NCBI GenBank assembly: GCA_965231925.1
Contig: OZ246894.1
Location: 4,030,001 to 4,094,000 of the forward strand
Length of the DNA stretch: 64,000 nucleotides
Origin: Poriferisodalis sp965231925
Lineage (GTDB): Bacteria > Actinomycetota > Acidimicrobiia > Acidimicrobiales > Poriferisodalaceae
Direction: 5' to 3'
In this document: in pieces, positions 26,212 through 36,006 of the stretch
Position numbering within the stretch: the first letter of the stretch is position 1
Layout: the number at the start of each line of letters is the position of its first letter
Position numbers and translations under genes: made by a program
Notes under the pieces: generated by a model
What the model was told of the DNA's origin: nothing
The model's input: only the letters and a program-made list of their open reading frames with translations
Database searches by the model: none

Positions 26212-28086
26212 ATGTCTGCAACCGAGCATCTTGTTGCGCGCGCAGACCTGCGCAACGTGGCGATCATCGCCCACGTCGATCACGGCAAGACCACCTTGGT
26301 CGACGCCATGCTGTGGCAGTCGGGCGCCTTTCGCTCCAATGAGACGGTCGCGGAGCGGGTCATGGACTCCATGGATCTCGAACGCGAGAAGGGCATCACG
26401 ATCCTGGCCAAGAACACCGCCGTGCGGTATGTCGACGACGCTGGCACAGAGACCAAGATCAACATCCTCGACACGCCCGGCCACGCCGACTTCGGCGGCG
26501 AGGTTGAGCGCGCCCTCACGATGGTGGACGGGGTCTTGCTGCTGGTCGACTCCAGCGAGGGTCCGCTGCCCCAGACGCGCTTCGTCCTGCGCAAGGCATT
26601 GGAACTGCAGCTGCCCGTCGTGCTCGTGGTCAACAAGATCGACCGGCCCGACTCCCGCGTCAGCGAAGTGGTCGACGAGGTCTACGAGCTGTTCATGGAC
26701 CTCGACGCCACCGACGACCAGATCGACTTCCCCATCGTCTACACCGATGCTCGGCGCGGCACGGCCTCGTTGCAGCCCGAGGTGCCCGCCACCGATCTGC
26801 GCCCGATGTTCGACACGCTGCTCGCCACCGTCCCAGCCCCCCGCCACGATCCCGAGCACCCGCTGCAGGCGTGGGTCACCAATCTCGACTCGAGTCCGTA
26901 CGTGGGACGCATTGCGCTGTGCCGTGTGATGCACGGCACCATCAAGCGCGGCCAGACCGTGTCGTGGTGTCGAACCGACGGAACCGTCTCGGCCGCCAAG
27001 ATCAACGAGCTCTACGTGACCGAGAGCCTCGAGCCCGTCGACGCCAACGAGGCCAGCGCCGGCGAGATCATCGCTATCTCGGGCATACCGGACATCACGA
27101 TCGGGGAGACGCTCACCGATCTGGAACGTCCCGCTCCGCTGCCGCTCATCAGGGTGGACGAGCCGAGCCTGTCGATCACGATCGGCATCAACACCTCGCC
27201 GATGTCAGGTCGGGGAGGCGACAAGCTCACCGCTCGCCTCATCAAGAATCGTCTCGACGCCGAGCTCATCGGCAATGTCTCGATCCGGGTCCACGAAGCC
27301 GACCGTCCCGACACCTGGCAGGTCCAGGGTCGGGGCGAGCTGCAGCTGGCGGTGCTGGTGGAGATCATGCGGCGCGAGGGATTCGAGCTGACAATCGGCA
27401 AGCCCGAAGTGATCAGCCGCACCGTCGACGGCCAGCTCTGCGAGCCGACCGAGCGCGTCACGATCGACGTGCCCGAAGAATTCGTCGGCGCAGTCACCCA
27501 GATGCTCGGCGAGCGCAAGGCGACCATGCTGAACATGTCGAATCACGGCACCGGCTGGGTTCGGCTCGACTACGTCGTGGCAACCCGCGGCCTCATCGGA
27601 TTCCGCACCGAGTTCCTGACCGAGACGCGGGGCAACGGACTCATGAACAGCGTGTTCGAGGGCTACACGCCGTGGCTGGGCGAGGTGCGCACCCGCAACT
27701 CGGGCTCGATCGTCGCGGATCGCTCGGGTGCCGTCACCGGGTACGCGATCGCCGCCCTCCAAGAGCGGGCATCGCTGTTCGTCGCTCCGGGCGACGAGGT
27801 CTACGAGGGCATGGTGATCGGCGAGAACCCACGGCCCGAAGACATGGACGTCAACATCTGCCGCAAGAAGAAGCAGACCAACGTGCGGGCAGCCGCGTCA
27901 GACGACACCGTCCGGCTGACGCCGCCCCGAGTCCTGTCGCTCGAGCAAGCGCTGGAGTTCATCGCTGATGACGAGTGCGTTGAGGTGACCCCGAACGCGG
28001 TGCGCATTCGCAAGACCGTGTTCGACGCCACCGCCCGCGGCCGAGCCCGCAAGCGCCTCCAGCGGACCAACGCCGCCGAGGGCTAG
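26212..28086 (+). CDS. typA: Translational GTPase TypA/BipA
   Basis: This 624-residue protein has the G1 motif AHVDHGKTTLVDAML, G2 region REKGITILAKNTAVRY, G3 DTPGHADFGGEVERAL and G4 NKIDRP. Next come EF-G-like domains and the TypA-specific C-terminal domain (TRGLIGFRTEFLTETRGNGLMN, NICRKKKQTNVRAAASDD). It binds the 70S ribosome and acts in stress and low-temperature translation or assembly. ATG 26212 is preferred; GTG 26200 is in frame but less usual. It converges on the LLM gene, and the two stop codons share CTAG. Confidence 0.95.
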   Translation: MSATEHLVARADLRNVAIIAHVDHGKTTLVDAMLWQSGAFRSNETVAERVMDSMDLEREKGITILAKNTAVRYVDDAGTETKINILDTPGHADFGGEVERALTMVDGVLLLVDSSEGPLPQTRFVLRKALELQLPVVLVVNKIDRPDSRVSEVVDEVYELFMDLDATDDQIDFPIVYTDARRGTASLQPEVPATDLRPMFDTLLATVPAPRHDPEHPLQAWVTNLDSSPYVGRIALCRVMHGTIKRGQTVSWCRTDGTVSAAKINELYVTESLEPVDANEASAGEIIAISGIPDITIGETLTDLERPAPLPLIRVDEPSLSITIGINTSPMSGRGGDKLTARLIKNRLDAELIGNVSIRVHEADRPDTWQVQGRGELQLAVLVEIMRREGFELTIGKPEVISRTVDGQLCEPTERVTIDVPEEFVGAVTQMLGERKATMLNMSNHGTGWVRLDYVVATRGLIGFRTEFLTETRGNGLMNSVFEGYTPWLGEVRTRNSGSIVADRSGAVTGYAIAALQERASLFVAPGDEVYEGMVIGENPRPEDMDVNICRKKKQTNVRAAASDDTVRLTPPRVLSLEQALEFIADDECVEVTPNAVRIRKTVFDATARGRARKRLQRTNAAEG

Positions 28087-29336
28087 ATGCTGGGGTTGGC
28101 CGGGACGGCCAGCTCCAAGCGCGGCTCGGTGTCGATGCTGTGGAAGTTCTGGAGCCGCTCGATCGTCTCCGCGTAGCGCTCACGCTTCGCGGCCTCGCGC
28201 TGGGGAGCACGCTCAGCGAACTCAGGCATGACTTCCCGGGCGAACAGCTCCATCGACTCGCAGATGTCTTCGTGACGGTTGCGACCCGCCTGGCTGACGA
28301 AGATCAGCTCGTCGACACCGGCGTCCTCGTAGGCGCGCACGAAGTCGCGGATCTGGTCGGGCGTGCCGATGCAGCCCCGCAGTGAGTCCAGCCCGCCCTC
28401 CTCGATGCCAGTGTTGTCGTCGGCCCGCGCCTCGTCGACCTGGGCGTTCAGCTTCTCGAAGCCCATCTCGGCGCGGTTCTGCTCGAACTCGGTCCAGATG
28501 TCGGTGCGCCCCGGCGTGTGCGTGCCGAATTGGTAGTAGTGCAGCAGCGAGTAGGCGAAGAAGTGGAAGCCGTCGAGGCCCCGGTCCAGTGCCGTCTGCT
28601 CGTCTTCGTGGCACATGAAGCCGGTCGTCACCGCGATGTTCGGATTCGGCGCCAGGCCCACCGGGTCAGTGCAGGCCTCAAACGCTGCGTAGTAATCGGC
28701 CACCCACTGCTGCGCTTCTTCGGGGCTGATGAACGCGAAGCTGAGCGCCCCGATGCCTCTGCTGCCCGCCATCAGGATCGTGTCGCGCTGGCTGCACGCC
28801 ACCCAGATCGGCGGGTGCGGGCGCTGCACGGGCTTGGGCACCACGTTGCGGGCCGGCATCGAGAAGAACTTGCCGGTGTGCCCCTCATAGGGCGCCTGGG
28901 ACATCATCTTGGCGATCTCGGGGACCGCCTCTTCCCACATCGAGCGCTTGTCGGCTCGCTCGATCTCGAAACCCAGCAGCTCCATGTCGCTTGACGTCTC
29001 ACCGGTGCCGAACTCGACGCGGCCATTCGAGATGATGTCGAGCGTCCCGATGCGCTCGGCCACCCGGGCGGGGTGGTTGTAACCCGGCAGCACCGGCACG
29101 ATCCCATGGCCGATATGAATGTTCTGGGTGGTTGCAGCGCACGCCGACAGGAAGACCTCCGGCGCAGACGAGTGCGAGTACTCCTCCAAGAAGTGGTGCT
29201 CCACCTCCCACACGGTGCTGAATCCGAGCTTGTCGGCGAGTTGCACCTGCTCGAGCGCCTCGTGCACGACGCGGGCCTCGGCCCCATCGTCCCATGGGCG
29301 CGGCAGTTGGTGCTCGTAGAAAATGCTGAATCGCAT
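28083..29336 (-). CDS. LLM-class flavin-dependent oxidoreductase
   Basis: This 417-residue luciferase-like monooxygenase begins MRFSIFYEHQLPRPW. It has TVWEVEHHFLEEYSHSSAPE, RIGTLDIISNGRVEFGTGE and PVQRPHPPIWVACSQRD. It is longer than the LLM protein at 13 kb and only distantly similar to it. Its 3' end overlaps the typA stop on the opposite strand by three bases. A serine hydrolase gene follows upstream on the same strand (46-bp gap), so the two may form an operon in which an ester and its oxidised product are processed. Confidence 0.85.
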   Translation of the reverse strand: MRFSIFYEHQLPRPWDDGAEARVVHEALEQVQLADKLGFSTVWEVEHHFLEEYSHSSAPEVFLSACAATTQNIHIGHGIVPVLPGYNHPARVAERIGTLDIISNGRVEFGTGETSSDMELLGFEIERADKRSMWEEAVPEIAKMMSQAPYEGHTGKFFSMPARNVVPKPVQRPHPPIWVACSQRDTILMAGSRGIGALSFAFISPEEAQQWVADYYAAFEACTDPVGLAPNPNIAVTTGFMCHEDEQTALDRGLDGFHFFAYSLLHYYQFGTHTPGRTDIWTEFEQNRAEMGFEKLNAQVDEARADDNTGIEEGGLDSLRGCIGTPDQIRDFVRAYEDAGVDELIFVSQAGRNRHEDICESMELFAREVMPEFAERAPQREAAKRERYAETIERLQNFHSIDTEPRLELAVPANPSI

Positions 29337-29381
29337 GGCGTGTCCTTGTGTCGTACCGGCGCTGGTGCCGTCTTGGGAAAC

Positions 29382-30533
29382 TCAGCCAGCGGCAGCGATG
29401 CTGGCGAAGGCGGAGTCCACGATGCGGTTGCCTCGCGGGTCGCCGGTGATGGTGCCCTCCATGCGGTTCATCACATACGCGACCGACGCCCGGACATCGA
29501 AGTCGACGACCGCCACCGAGCCGCCCCAGCCGCCCCAGAACATGTGGTTCGGGTTGGGGCTGGTGACCCATCCGTCGAGGTCGCGGGCAAAGCCCAATCC
29601 GTGGCGCATGCGCATGTACAGCACGTCGTCGACGTTGTCGATCTGCTCCTCGAGGGCCCGACGGGCTCCGGCCTCGGACATGATCCGCACGCCATCTACC
29701 TCGCCGCCGCAGGCCAGCATTGAGTGGATCCGCGCAATGGAGCGGGCGTTTCCGATGCCACCAGCAGCCGGGATCTCCGCTGCCCGCCATTCGCGGGTCT
29801 GCGGCTCGGAGGCATCCAGCATGCAGCTCATCAGCGTCTTGGCACACAGCGAGTCGAGCTCGATGGGGACGCCGTTCATCTCGAGGGCCTCAAGATTCAC
29901 CTCCGGGGGGATCAGCTCCCCCATGCGGCCGTCCTCGGAGGCGGGGAGACTCATGTGAAAGTCGGCACCGAGGGGCTCGGCGATCTCGTCGCGGAACCAG
30001 TCCGCCATGCGCTTGCCGGTGATGCGGTAGAGGATCTCGCCTTCGAGGTTGCCCTGGGTGACGGCGTGATAGGCCGACTTGGTGCCTGGCTCGAACCACA
30101 GCTCCTGGGCTGCAAGCCGCTCGGCGATGGCGTCGAGGTCGTACAGGTCTGCGGCTGTCACCGGAGGCTCATAGCCGGGCAGCCCCGCCGTGTGCGACAT
30201 GACGTGGCTGACCAGCACGCCTTCCTTGCCGTTCTGGGCGAACTCGGGCCAGTACTGGCACACCGGGGCGTTGAAGTCGAGTTCGCCCCGATCGGCCAGG
30301 GCGAGCATGCAGGTGGCAGCCATCGTCTTGGTGGTGGAGTACACGTTGACGATCGTGTCCCGGTCCCACGGGGTGCCGTTGGGATCGGAGTCTCCGGCCC
30401 AGATATCAACCACGGCTTCGCCGTCGACGGTCACCGCCGCTGCTGCGCCGATTTCCAGCCCGTCGTCGAAGTTCTCCACGAAGGCGTCGCGGACCGCCTC
30501 GAAACCTTCCTTGCACGTCCCGTGAACTTCCAT
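29382..30533 (-). CDS. Serine hydrolase, beta-lactamase (class C) / esterase family
   Basis: This 383-residue protein has the catalytic motif S-x-x-K as STTK (Ser66, Lys69), the tyrosine motif as YHAVTQGN, and HTAGLPGY between them. WGGWGGSVAVVDFD near the end stands in the place of the third (K/H)xG motif. No signal peptide is seen, so a cytoplasmic esterase (EstB-like) is more likely than a beta-lactamase. It starts 358 bp from the divergent binding-protein gene. Confidence 0.85.
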   Translation of the reverse strand: MEVHGTCKEGFEAVRDAFVENFDDGLEIGAAAAVTVDGEAVVDIWAGDSDPNGTPWDRDTIVNVYSTTKTMAATCMLALADRGELDFNAPVCQYWPEFAQNGKEGVLVSHVMSHTAGLPGYEPPVTAADLYDLDAIAERLAAQELWFEPGTKSAYHAVTQGNLEGEILYRITGKRMADWFRDEIAEPLGADFHMSLPASEDGRMGELIPPEVNLEALEMNGVPIELDSLCAKTLMSCMLDASEPQTREWRAAEIPAAGGIGNARSIARIHSMLACGGEVDGVRIMSEAGARRALEEQIDNVDDVLYMRMRHGLGFARDLDGWVTSPNPNHMFWGGWGGSVAVVDFDVRASVAYVMNRMEGTITGDPRGNRIVDSAFASIAAAG

Positions 30534-30640
30534 AAAGTGTCCCCCTTGTGGTGCCGGCCAACTGCGTCAGCACGTCAAGGGCTCATCTTTGCAGTCGCGG
30601 CATGCAGCCGCCCGCATGAGGTCTGTGACCAGCGCCTCGT

Positions 30641-30673
30641 CTGCGTCGACGGGCTGCGTCGACGGGCTGCGTC
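30641..30673. repeat. 13-bp tandem repeat in the 30534-30891 intergenic region
   Basis: CTGCGTCGACGGG occurs twice in tandem plus a half copy. It is the only structure I can see in the 358-bp divergent gap between the serine hydrolase and the Liv system, which should hold both promoters. Confidence 0.5.
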
Positions 30674-30891
30674 TCAAGGTCGCGGGGTGCCGCCGATCGT
30701 GCATGCCTGCGTCGCAGGGACGTGCCGTCGAGCTGCTGGCCGCCGCCCCTGCGCAAACGCCACCAGCGACCACTGACAGCCGCCGGCGGGGTGGCACAGG
30801 GTGGACACTATTCGTCCGGCACTGCCTGTTGCTGTGCCGATGCCCCGAGGGGTGTCCGTGTGGGCGGATGGCCGTGCGATCCGGGGGCACC

Positions 30892-32307
30892 ATGAAACCA
30901 CCACTGCTTCGACTGCTGGCGCTGCTCTTTGCGTTAGGTCTCCTCGCCGCCGCTTGCGGCGGTGACTCGGACGACGAAGGAGCCGACGACGCCCGGGTAG
31001 CCACAGCGGCTGACGACGACATGGCCGACGACGACGTGACCGACGACGCTGGCGATGACATGGCCGACGACGACATGGCCGACGACAGCGACGACATGGC
31101 TGACGACGACATGGCCGACGACAGCGACGACATGGCTGACGACGACATGGCCGACGACGGCGACGACATGGCTGCCATCGACCGCACCGGCGAAGTCATC
31201 AAGGTCGGCTACGTCAACAACGAAGGCGCAGCTTTCGCGCTGCCCGAGTTCCGCACCGGCGGCGAGGTGGCTATCGCAGCCATCAACGAATCCGGTGGCA
31301 TCAACGGTGCCATGATCGAAACCGTCGTGTGCCTGTCCGACGGCACTCCCGAGAGCGCCATCAACTGCGCCAACGAGCTGATTGAGGCTGACGTAGTGCT
31401 GGCATACATGGGCATCGAGGTTGCCTCCGACGCAGCCATCGGCTTGTGGCTCGACGCAGGCATCCCGTATGTCTCGTCGAACTCTTGGGGAAATATCGAG
31501 CGGAACAGCCCTGGCGCATTCTTGTTGCACACCGCGTCTGCGGCATATGCCGTGGGACCAGCCAAGACGTTCAGCGACCTCGGGCTCAGCCACATTGCAG
31601 TGATCTTGGAGGGGACCCCGTCTGGCATCGCCTTTATCGACAGCATCGTGGCGCCAGTCCTGGCACACAACGAGATCGAGTTCGAGCGCATCATCGTGGA
31701 TCCCGCAGCGCCTGACTGGACTGCTGCCATCGCTGCGGCTCAAGCTGCGGGAGTGGAAGGCATCTGGGGCCAGCTCACCGAGCCCGGCTGCATCGGAATG
31801 GTCAGCGCCGTGGCTGCCAGCGGCTACACAGACCCGGTGTTTGCCGGCTCATGCAGTTTCTACATCGGCATCCTGGGCGAGCTGGCAATCGGCACCTATA
31901 CCCAGGGTGATGTCTACTTCCCTTCAGTGAAGCAATTCGCGCCACCCGAAATCGCTGATCGACTGACCCAATACGAAGCCGAGATGGCTGCAGCCGGCTA
32001 CGAGGACCACATCGAAGGCTTCGCCGTCGCGCCGTACTCGGCGTGGCGAGAGATGGAGTTCATCCTCGAGAAGATCGAGGGTCCGATCACGTCGGCATCG
32101 GTGATCGACGCCTTCAATAACGCCGGCGAGACGCCCGGCTGGTTCGGCGCCGATCTGCGCTGCGGCATGGAGCCGTGGCCCTCGGAAACCTCGCACTGCG
32201 GTTCGAGCGTCGCCGTATGGCAGGTCGGCGTGCGCGATGACGGCTCCATTGGCCGGATCCTGGTCGGCGACGGCTTCTTCGACGCCTTCGAATACAGCGG
32301 CTTCTAG
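30892..32307 (+). CDS. Liv-type ABC transporter substrate-binding lipoprotein 1
   Basis: This 471-residue protein starts with a lipoprotein signal (hydrophobic core LLRLLALLFALGLL, lipobox LAAAC with Cys22). An extreme acidic linker follows (residues about 24-85) made of repeated DDMADD and DDMADDS units. The ligand-binding domain begins GEVIKVGYVNNEGAAF, with SGGINGAMIE and CLSDGTPESAINCANELIE, as in periplasmic-binding family 6. It would capture a small amino acid, amide or acid outside the membrane for the permease encoded next. The protein is about 60% similar by eye to the second binding protein at 36007. Confidence 0.88.
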   Translation: MKPPLLRLLALLFALGLLAAACGGDSDDEGADDARVATAADDDMADDDVTDDAGDDMADDDMADDSDDMADDDMADDSDDMADDDMADDGDDMAAIDRTGEVIKVGYVNNEGAAFALPEFRTGGEVAIAAINESGGINGAMIETVVCLSDGTPESAINCANELIEADVVLAYMGIEVASDAAIGLWLDAGIPYVSSNSWGNIERNSPGAFLLHTASAAYAVGPAKTFSDLGLSHIAVILEGTPSGIAFIDSIVAPVLAHNEIEFERIIVDPAAPDWTAAIAAAQAAGVEGIWGQLTEPGCIGMVSAVAASGYTDPVFAGSCSFYIGILGELAIGTYTQGDVYFPSVKQFAPPEIADRLTQYEAEMAAAGYEDHIEGFAVAPYSAWREMEFILEKIEGPITSASVIDAFNNAGETPGWFGADLRCGMEPWPSETSHCGSSVAVWQVGVRDDGSIGRILVGDGFFDAFEYSGF

Positions 32308-32370
32308 AGACAAAACCCCACAGTTCGCGTGATGTCCGCACTCCCGCGGATCGGCATCAGGTAGCCGGCG

Positions 32371-35205
32371 ATGGAGCAGTATCTCCTGTTCGCTGTCGTC
32401 GGTTTGGGCTTCGGCAGCATTTACGCGGCCGTGTCCATGGGCGTCGTCATCACCTACCGCGGCACCGGCGTGATCAACTTCGCCACCGGTGCCATGGCCA
32501 TGTGGGGTGCCTACGTCTACGACGAACTGGTGCGCAGCGGTGACCTGGTGTTTCCGGTGGCGGTGGTGCCCCACAGCGTGAGTCTGGGTGAGGACGGTTC
32601 ATTGCCGTTCGCCCTGTCCTTCGTGCTGGCCTTGGCTTCGTGCAGCTTGATCGGCCTGCTGGTGCACTTCGCCGTCTTCCGGCCACTGCGCCGGGCGCCG
32701 GTGCTGGCGAGGGTGGTCGCCTCAGTGGGCGTGCTGTTGACAATCCAGGCGCTGATCGTGCTGCAATTCACCAGCACACCCCGCAACGTGCCGCCAATTC
32801 TGCCGAACGAACCGGTCAGCATGGCCGGCATCAGCTTCTCGCGAGACAGGCTGTGGCTGACAGCGGTCGTGGTACTGATCGCGGTGGCACTGTGGGCATG
32901 GTTCCGCTTCACCCGGCTGGGACTTGCCATACGAGCCTCCGCGGAGAATGAGCGAGCGGTCGGCTTGGCTCGCTACTCGCCCCAATTGCTGGCCGGCACC
33001 ACGTGGGTGCTGTCAAGCACCGTCGTCGGCGCAGTGATCATCTTGAGCTCGCCGACGGTGATTCTGAATCCGTTGACCTACGTGCTCGCAATCGTGCCGG
33101 CACTGGCAGCCGCGCTCATCGGGCGGCTCTCATCGATCGGTATCACCGTCAGTGCGGCGCTGGCGCTGGGCGTCATGCAGTCCATCGTGGTGTTCCAAGC
33201 CAGCAAGACGTGGTGGCCGGACTGGGCGGTGTCGGGCCTGGGTGATGCGGTGCCATTCGTGGTAATCGTGCTGGCGCTGTTCTTCGTCGGCGACGCACTC
33301 CCCAGCCGCGGCGCCGTCGAGTCTGATCCGCTGCCAGAAGTGTTCCGGCCCAAGATGCGGCCCCAAGTCGTCGTGGTCATGGTGCTGGCCGCAGGCGCGG
33401 CCGTAGTGCTGACCTCGGGCAGCTATCGATTCGGGATCATCACCAGCATGATCATCACCATCATCACGCTTTCGCTGGTGGTGTTGACCGGCCTCGTGGG
33501 CCAGATTTCTCTCGCTCAGGCAGGCATCGCTGGCACGGCTGGTTTCGCCCTGAGCAAGCTGGGCGATGCTGCAGGCATACCGTTCCCCATATCGCCCCTG
33601 CTGGCAGCGCTGGTGGCGACAGCGTTCGGCGTCTTGGTGGGCATCCCGGCGCTGCGTATTCGCGGCGCGCAACTGGCCGTGGTGACATTGGCAGGCGCCG
33701 TTGCCCTGGAGAAGTTCATTTTCCGGAATCCCAGCTTCACCGAAGTGGCGGGGAATCCGATCTCGGATCCAACGCTGTTCGGCCTCAATATGGGTGTGCG
33801 GGAAGGACGGACAATCGCACGCGTCGAGTTCGGGATCCTGGTGCTGATCTTGATGGTGATTTGTGCAGTCTTGGTGGGCAACCTGGCCCGCAGCGCTACT
33901 GGACGACGCTTCTTGGCAGTGCGCTCGAACGAGCGGGCAGGTGCATCGATCGGTATCTCGATTGCGAATACGAAGCTGCTGGCATTCGGCATCGCCTCGT
34001 TCATGGCAGGACTGGGCGGCTCGTTCATCGGCTACAGCCGTGGACAGCTCTCAGCCGACAGCTTTACCGTGCTCGTCGGCTTGAGCTTCATGGCATTCGC
34101 GTACTTGGGCGGCATCACCAGCGTCTCGGGCGCTGTCATTGGTGGCACATTTGCTCCCTTGGGCATCGGGTTTGTCGTCTTGGACCGGAACCTGGAACTC
34201 GGTACCGCGTATGGGCTCCTCGCCGGCATCGGCCTGGTGTTGACCGCGATCTTCAATCCGGAGGGCATCGCGGGAGCGAACCGCAAGAACTTCGAGAAGC
34301 TGAAGGCAGGGCTTGCAGCTCGGGCAGCCGCGAAGGCTGCTGACGCGAATGACCGAGATGAAGAACGATCAGCGCCGGCGCCGCTGCGCCTCGTTGAACC
34401 GCCGGGTTCAGTGCCTGAGCCGCCCCCTCGGGACCGGCCGAGCTTCGACGATGCCCCCGTCGTCCTCGCAGTCGATGAGCTCACCGTCCGCTACGGCGGC
34501 CTCAAGGCCGTCGACGAAGCATCGCTGCGCGTCCGCGAGGGCGAGATCGTCGGGCTCATCGGTCCGAACGGTGCCGGCAAGACGACCATGATCGACGCGC
34601 TGACCGGGTTTGTTCCCTCCGACGGCCGCATCGTCTTCGATGGTCGGGAACTCACGAGCGAGCTGCCCTACCAGCGGGCGCGCATGGGCCTGTCGCGTAC
34701 GTGGCAGTCGCTCGAACTCTTCGGCGATCTGTCGGTGCGGGAGAACGCCCAGGTGGCCCAGGAGCGAGCCTCGATTCGCTCGGTGCTGGCGGACTTTGTC
34801 AATCCGGCACGACCGGTCGACCTCGAGCGGGTGGATGCCGCACTGGATCTGGTTGGCCTCACCGGCGACGCTGACGCCCGACCGGGCGATCTGCCGCTGG
34901 GACGCCAAAAGCTGGTCGGCGTTGCTCGGGCTTTGGCCAGCTCCCCGCGGGTGATGCTGGCCGACGAGCCCGCCGCCGGCCTCGATACTGCCGAGAGCCG
35001 GACGCTGGGGCGCGAGATCGTCGACATCGCCGAGGGCGGCGTCTCGATCCTGCTGGTCGACCACGACATGGGCCTGGTGTTGGAGGTCTGCGACTACATC
35101 TACGTGCTCGACTTCGGCCAGATCATCGCCGAAGGCACTCCGGCCGACATTCGGGCGAATGAGGCCGTCATCGACGCCTACCTTGGTTCCGAGGTCCACG
35201 CATGA
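32371..35205 (+). CDS. Fused LivH-LivM-LivG ABC transporter, copy 1
   Basis: This single 944-residue chain contains three normally separate subunits. Residues about 1-310 are a LivH-type permease (MEQYLLFAVVGLGFGSIYAA, VITYRGTGVINFATGAMAMW). Residues about 330-640 are a LivM-type permease (GLVGQISLAQAGIAG, GRRFLAVRSNERAGASIGI). Residues about 690-944 are the ATPase LivG, with Walker A GPNGAGKTT near residue 731, signature LPLGRQKLVGVARAL in place of LSGGQ, and DEPAAGLD. A Pro/Arg-rich linker precedes the ATPase. It works with the upstream binding protein and the LivF encoded 24 bp downstream. The ligand is unknown. Confidence 0.88.
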   Translation: MEQYLLFAVVGLGFGSIYAAVSMGVVITYRGTGVINFATGAMAMWGAYVYDELVRSGDLVFPVAVVPHSVSLGEDGSLPFALSFVLALASCSLIGLLVHFAVFRPLRRAPVLARVVASVGVLLTIQALIVLQFTSTPRNVPPILPNEPVSMAGISFSRDRLWLTAVVVLIAVALWAWFRFTRLGLAIRASAENERAVGLARYSPQLLAGTTWVLSSTVVGAVIILSSPTVILNPLTYVLAIVPALAAALIGRLSSIGITVSAALALGVMQSIVVFQASKTWWPDWAVSGLGDAVPFVVIVLALFFVGDALPSRGAVESDPLPEVFRPKMRPQVVVVMVLAAGAAVVLTSGSYRFGIITSMIITIITLSLVVLTGLVGQISLAQAGIAGTAGFALSKLGDAAGIPFPISPLLAALVATAFGVLVGIPALRIRGAQLAVVTLAGAVALEKFIFRNPSFTEVAGNPISDPTLFGLNMGVREGRTIARVEFGILVLILMVICAVLVGNLARSATGRRFLAVRSNERAGASIGISIANTKLLAFGIASFMAGLGGSFIGYSRGQLSADSFTVLVGLSFMAFAYLGGITSVSGAVIGGTFAPLGIGFVVLDRNLELGTAYGLLAGIGLVLTAIFNPEGIAGANRKNFEKLKAGLAARAAAKAADANDRDEERSAPAPLRLVEPPGSVPEPPPRDRPSFDDAPVVLAVDELTVRYGGLKAVDEASLRVREGEIVGLIGPNGAGKTTMIDALTGFVPSDGRIVFDGRELTSELPYQRARMGLSRTWQSLELFGDLSVRENAQVAQERASIRSVLADFVNPARPVDLERVDAALDLVGLTGDADARPGDLPLGRQKLVGVARALASSPRVMLADEPAAGLDTAESRTLGREIVDIAEGGVSILLVDHDMGLVLEVCDYIYVLDFGQIIAEGTPADIRANEAVIDAYLGSEVHA

Positions 35206-35229
35206 GCCTGATCGAATGAGCCTGATCGC
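35202..35229. repeat. 14-bp tandem duplication before livF
   Basis: ATGAGCCTGATCGA is followed directly by ATGAGCCTGATCGC and then by the livF start ATGAG. It duplicates the end of the fusion gene and its stop region and creates extra out-of-frame ATGs before livF. Confidence 0.7.
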
Positions 35230-35994
35230 ATGAGTACAGCCGAGGCCACAGTCCCCGGAGGCGCCGCTGTCGCAACCCGTGCGCTGGACGTCCGGAATCT
35301 GGTGGCCGGCTGGGGCGGCGTGCCGGCCGTGCGCGACCTGTCGCTCCATGTCAACCCCGGAGAGGTAGTGGCGCTGCTCGGGCCCAACGGCGCGGGCAAG
35401 ACGACCACGCTGCTGACCATCGCGGGTGTCCTGCGGCCTATCGACGGCGAGATCGATGTGCTCGGCAAGCCGCTCGGCGGCGCCAGCGCGCACCAGGTAG
35501 CGCGCAGGGGTGCTGCGCTGCTGCCCGAGGACCGCGGCATCTTCTTCCAGCTCAGCGTCGCGGAGAACCTGCGCCTGCACCGGCACCGCCGCAGCGAGGT
35601 CACCGAGGACGACATCATCGGCTGGTTTCCCGCCCTCGCCGAACTCCTGGATCGTCGAACCGGATTGCTCTCCGGCGGCGAGCAGCAGATGCTGGCCTTG
35701 GGCTGCAAGCTGATCGCCGATCCGCGGCTGCTGATGGTGGACGAGATGAGCCTCGGACTCGCGCCGATCATCGTGGAGCGCCTGCTGCCCGTGGTGCGGC
35801 GCATTGCCGATGAGACCGGCACAGCGGTGCTGCTGGTGGAACAGCACGTGCACGCCGCGCTCGCCATCACCGACCGGGCCTACGTGCTCAATCACGGAGA
35901 ACTCGCCCTGTCAGGCACGGCGGAAGAACTGGCGCAGCGGCCCGAAGTGCTCGAGGCCAGCTACCTCGGTGAGCGAACCTTGGACCACGAGTAG
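35230..35994 (+). CDS. livF: Liv-type ABC transporter ATPase LivF
   Basis: This 254-residue ATPase has Walker A GPNGAGKTTTLLT, Q-loop region LLPEDRGIFFQLSV, signature LSGGEQQMLALG, Walker B LLMVDEMSLGLAP and the switch EQHVHAAL. It pairs with the LivG domain of the upstream fusion. It is the only livF in the window, so it may serve both transporter copies. Confidence 0.92.
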   Translation: MSTAEATVPGGAAVATRALDVRNLVAGWGGVPAVRDLSLHVNPGEVVALLGPNGAGKTTTLLTIAGVLRPIDGEIDVLGKPLGGASAHQVARRGAALLPEDRGIFFQLSVAENLRLHRHRRSEVTEDDIIGWFPALAELLDRRTGLLSGGEQQMLALGCKLIADPRLLMVDEMSLGLAPIIVERLLPVVRRIADETGTAVLLVEQHVHAALAITDRAYVLNHGELALSGTAEELAQRPEVLEASYLGERTLDHE

Positions 35995-36006
35995 CGTCGG
36001 AGCCCC

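Noticed and set aside
29382..30533. Secreted class C beta-lactamase
   Set aside because: No signal peptide and the third motif is W-G-G rather than K-T-G; an esterase-type serine hydrolase fits better.
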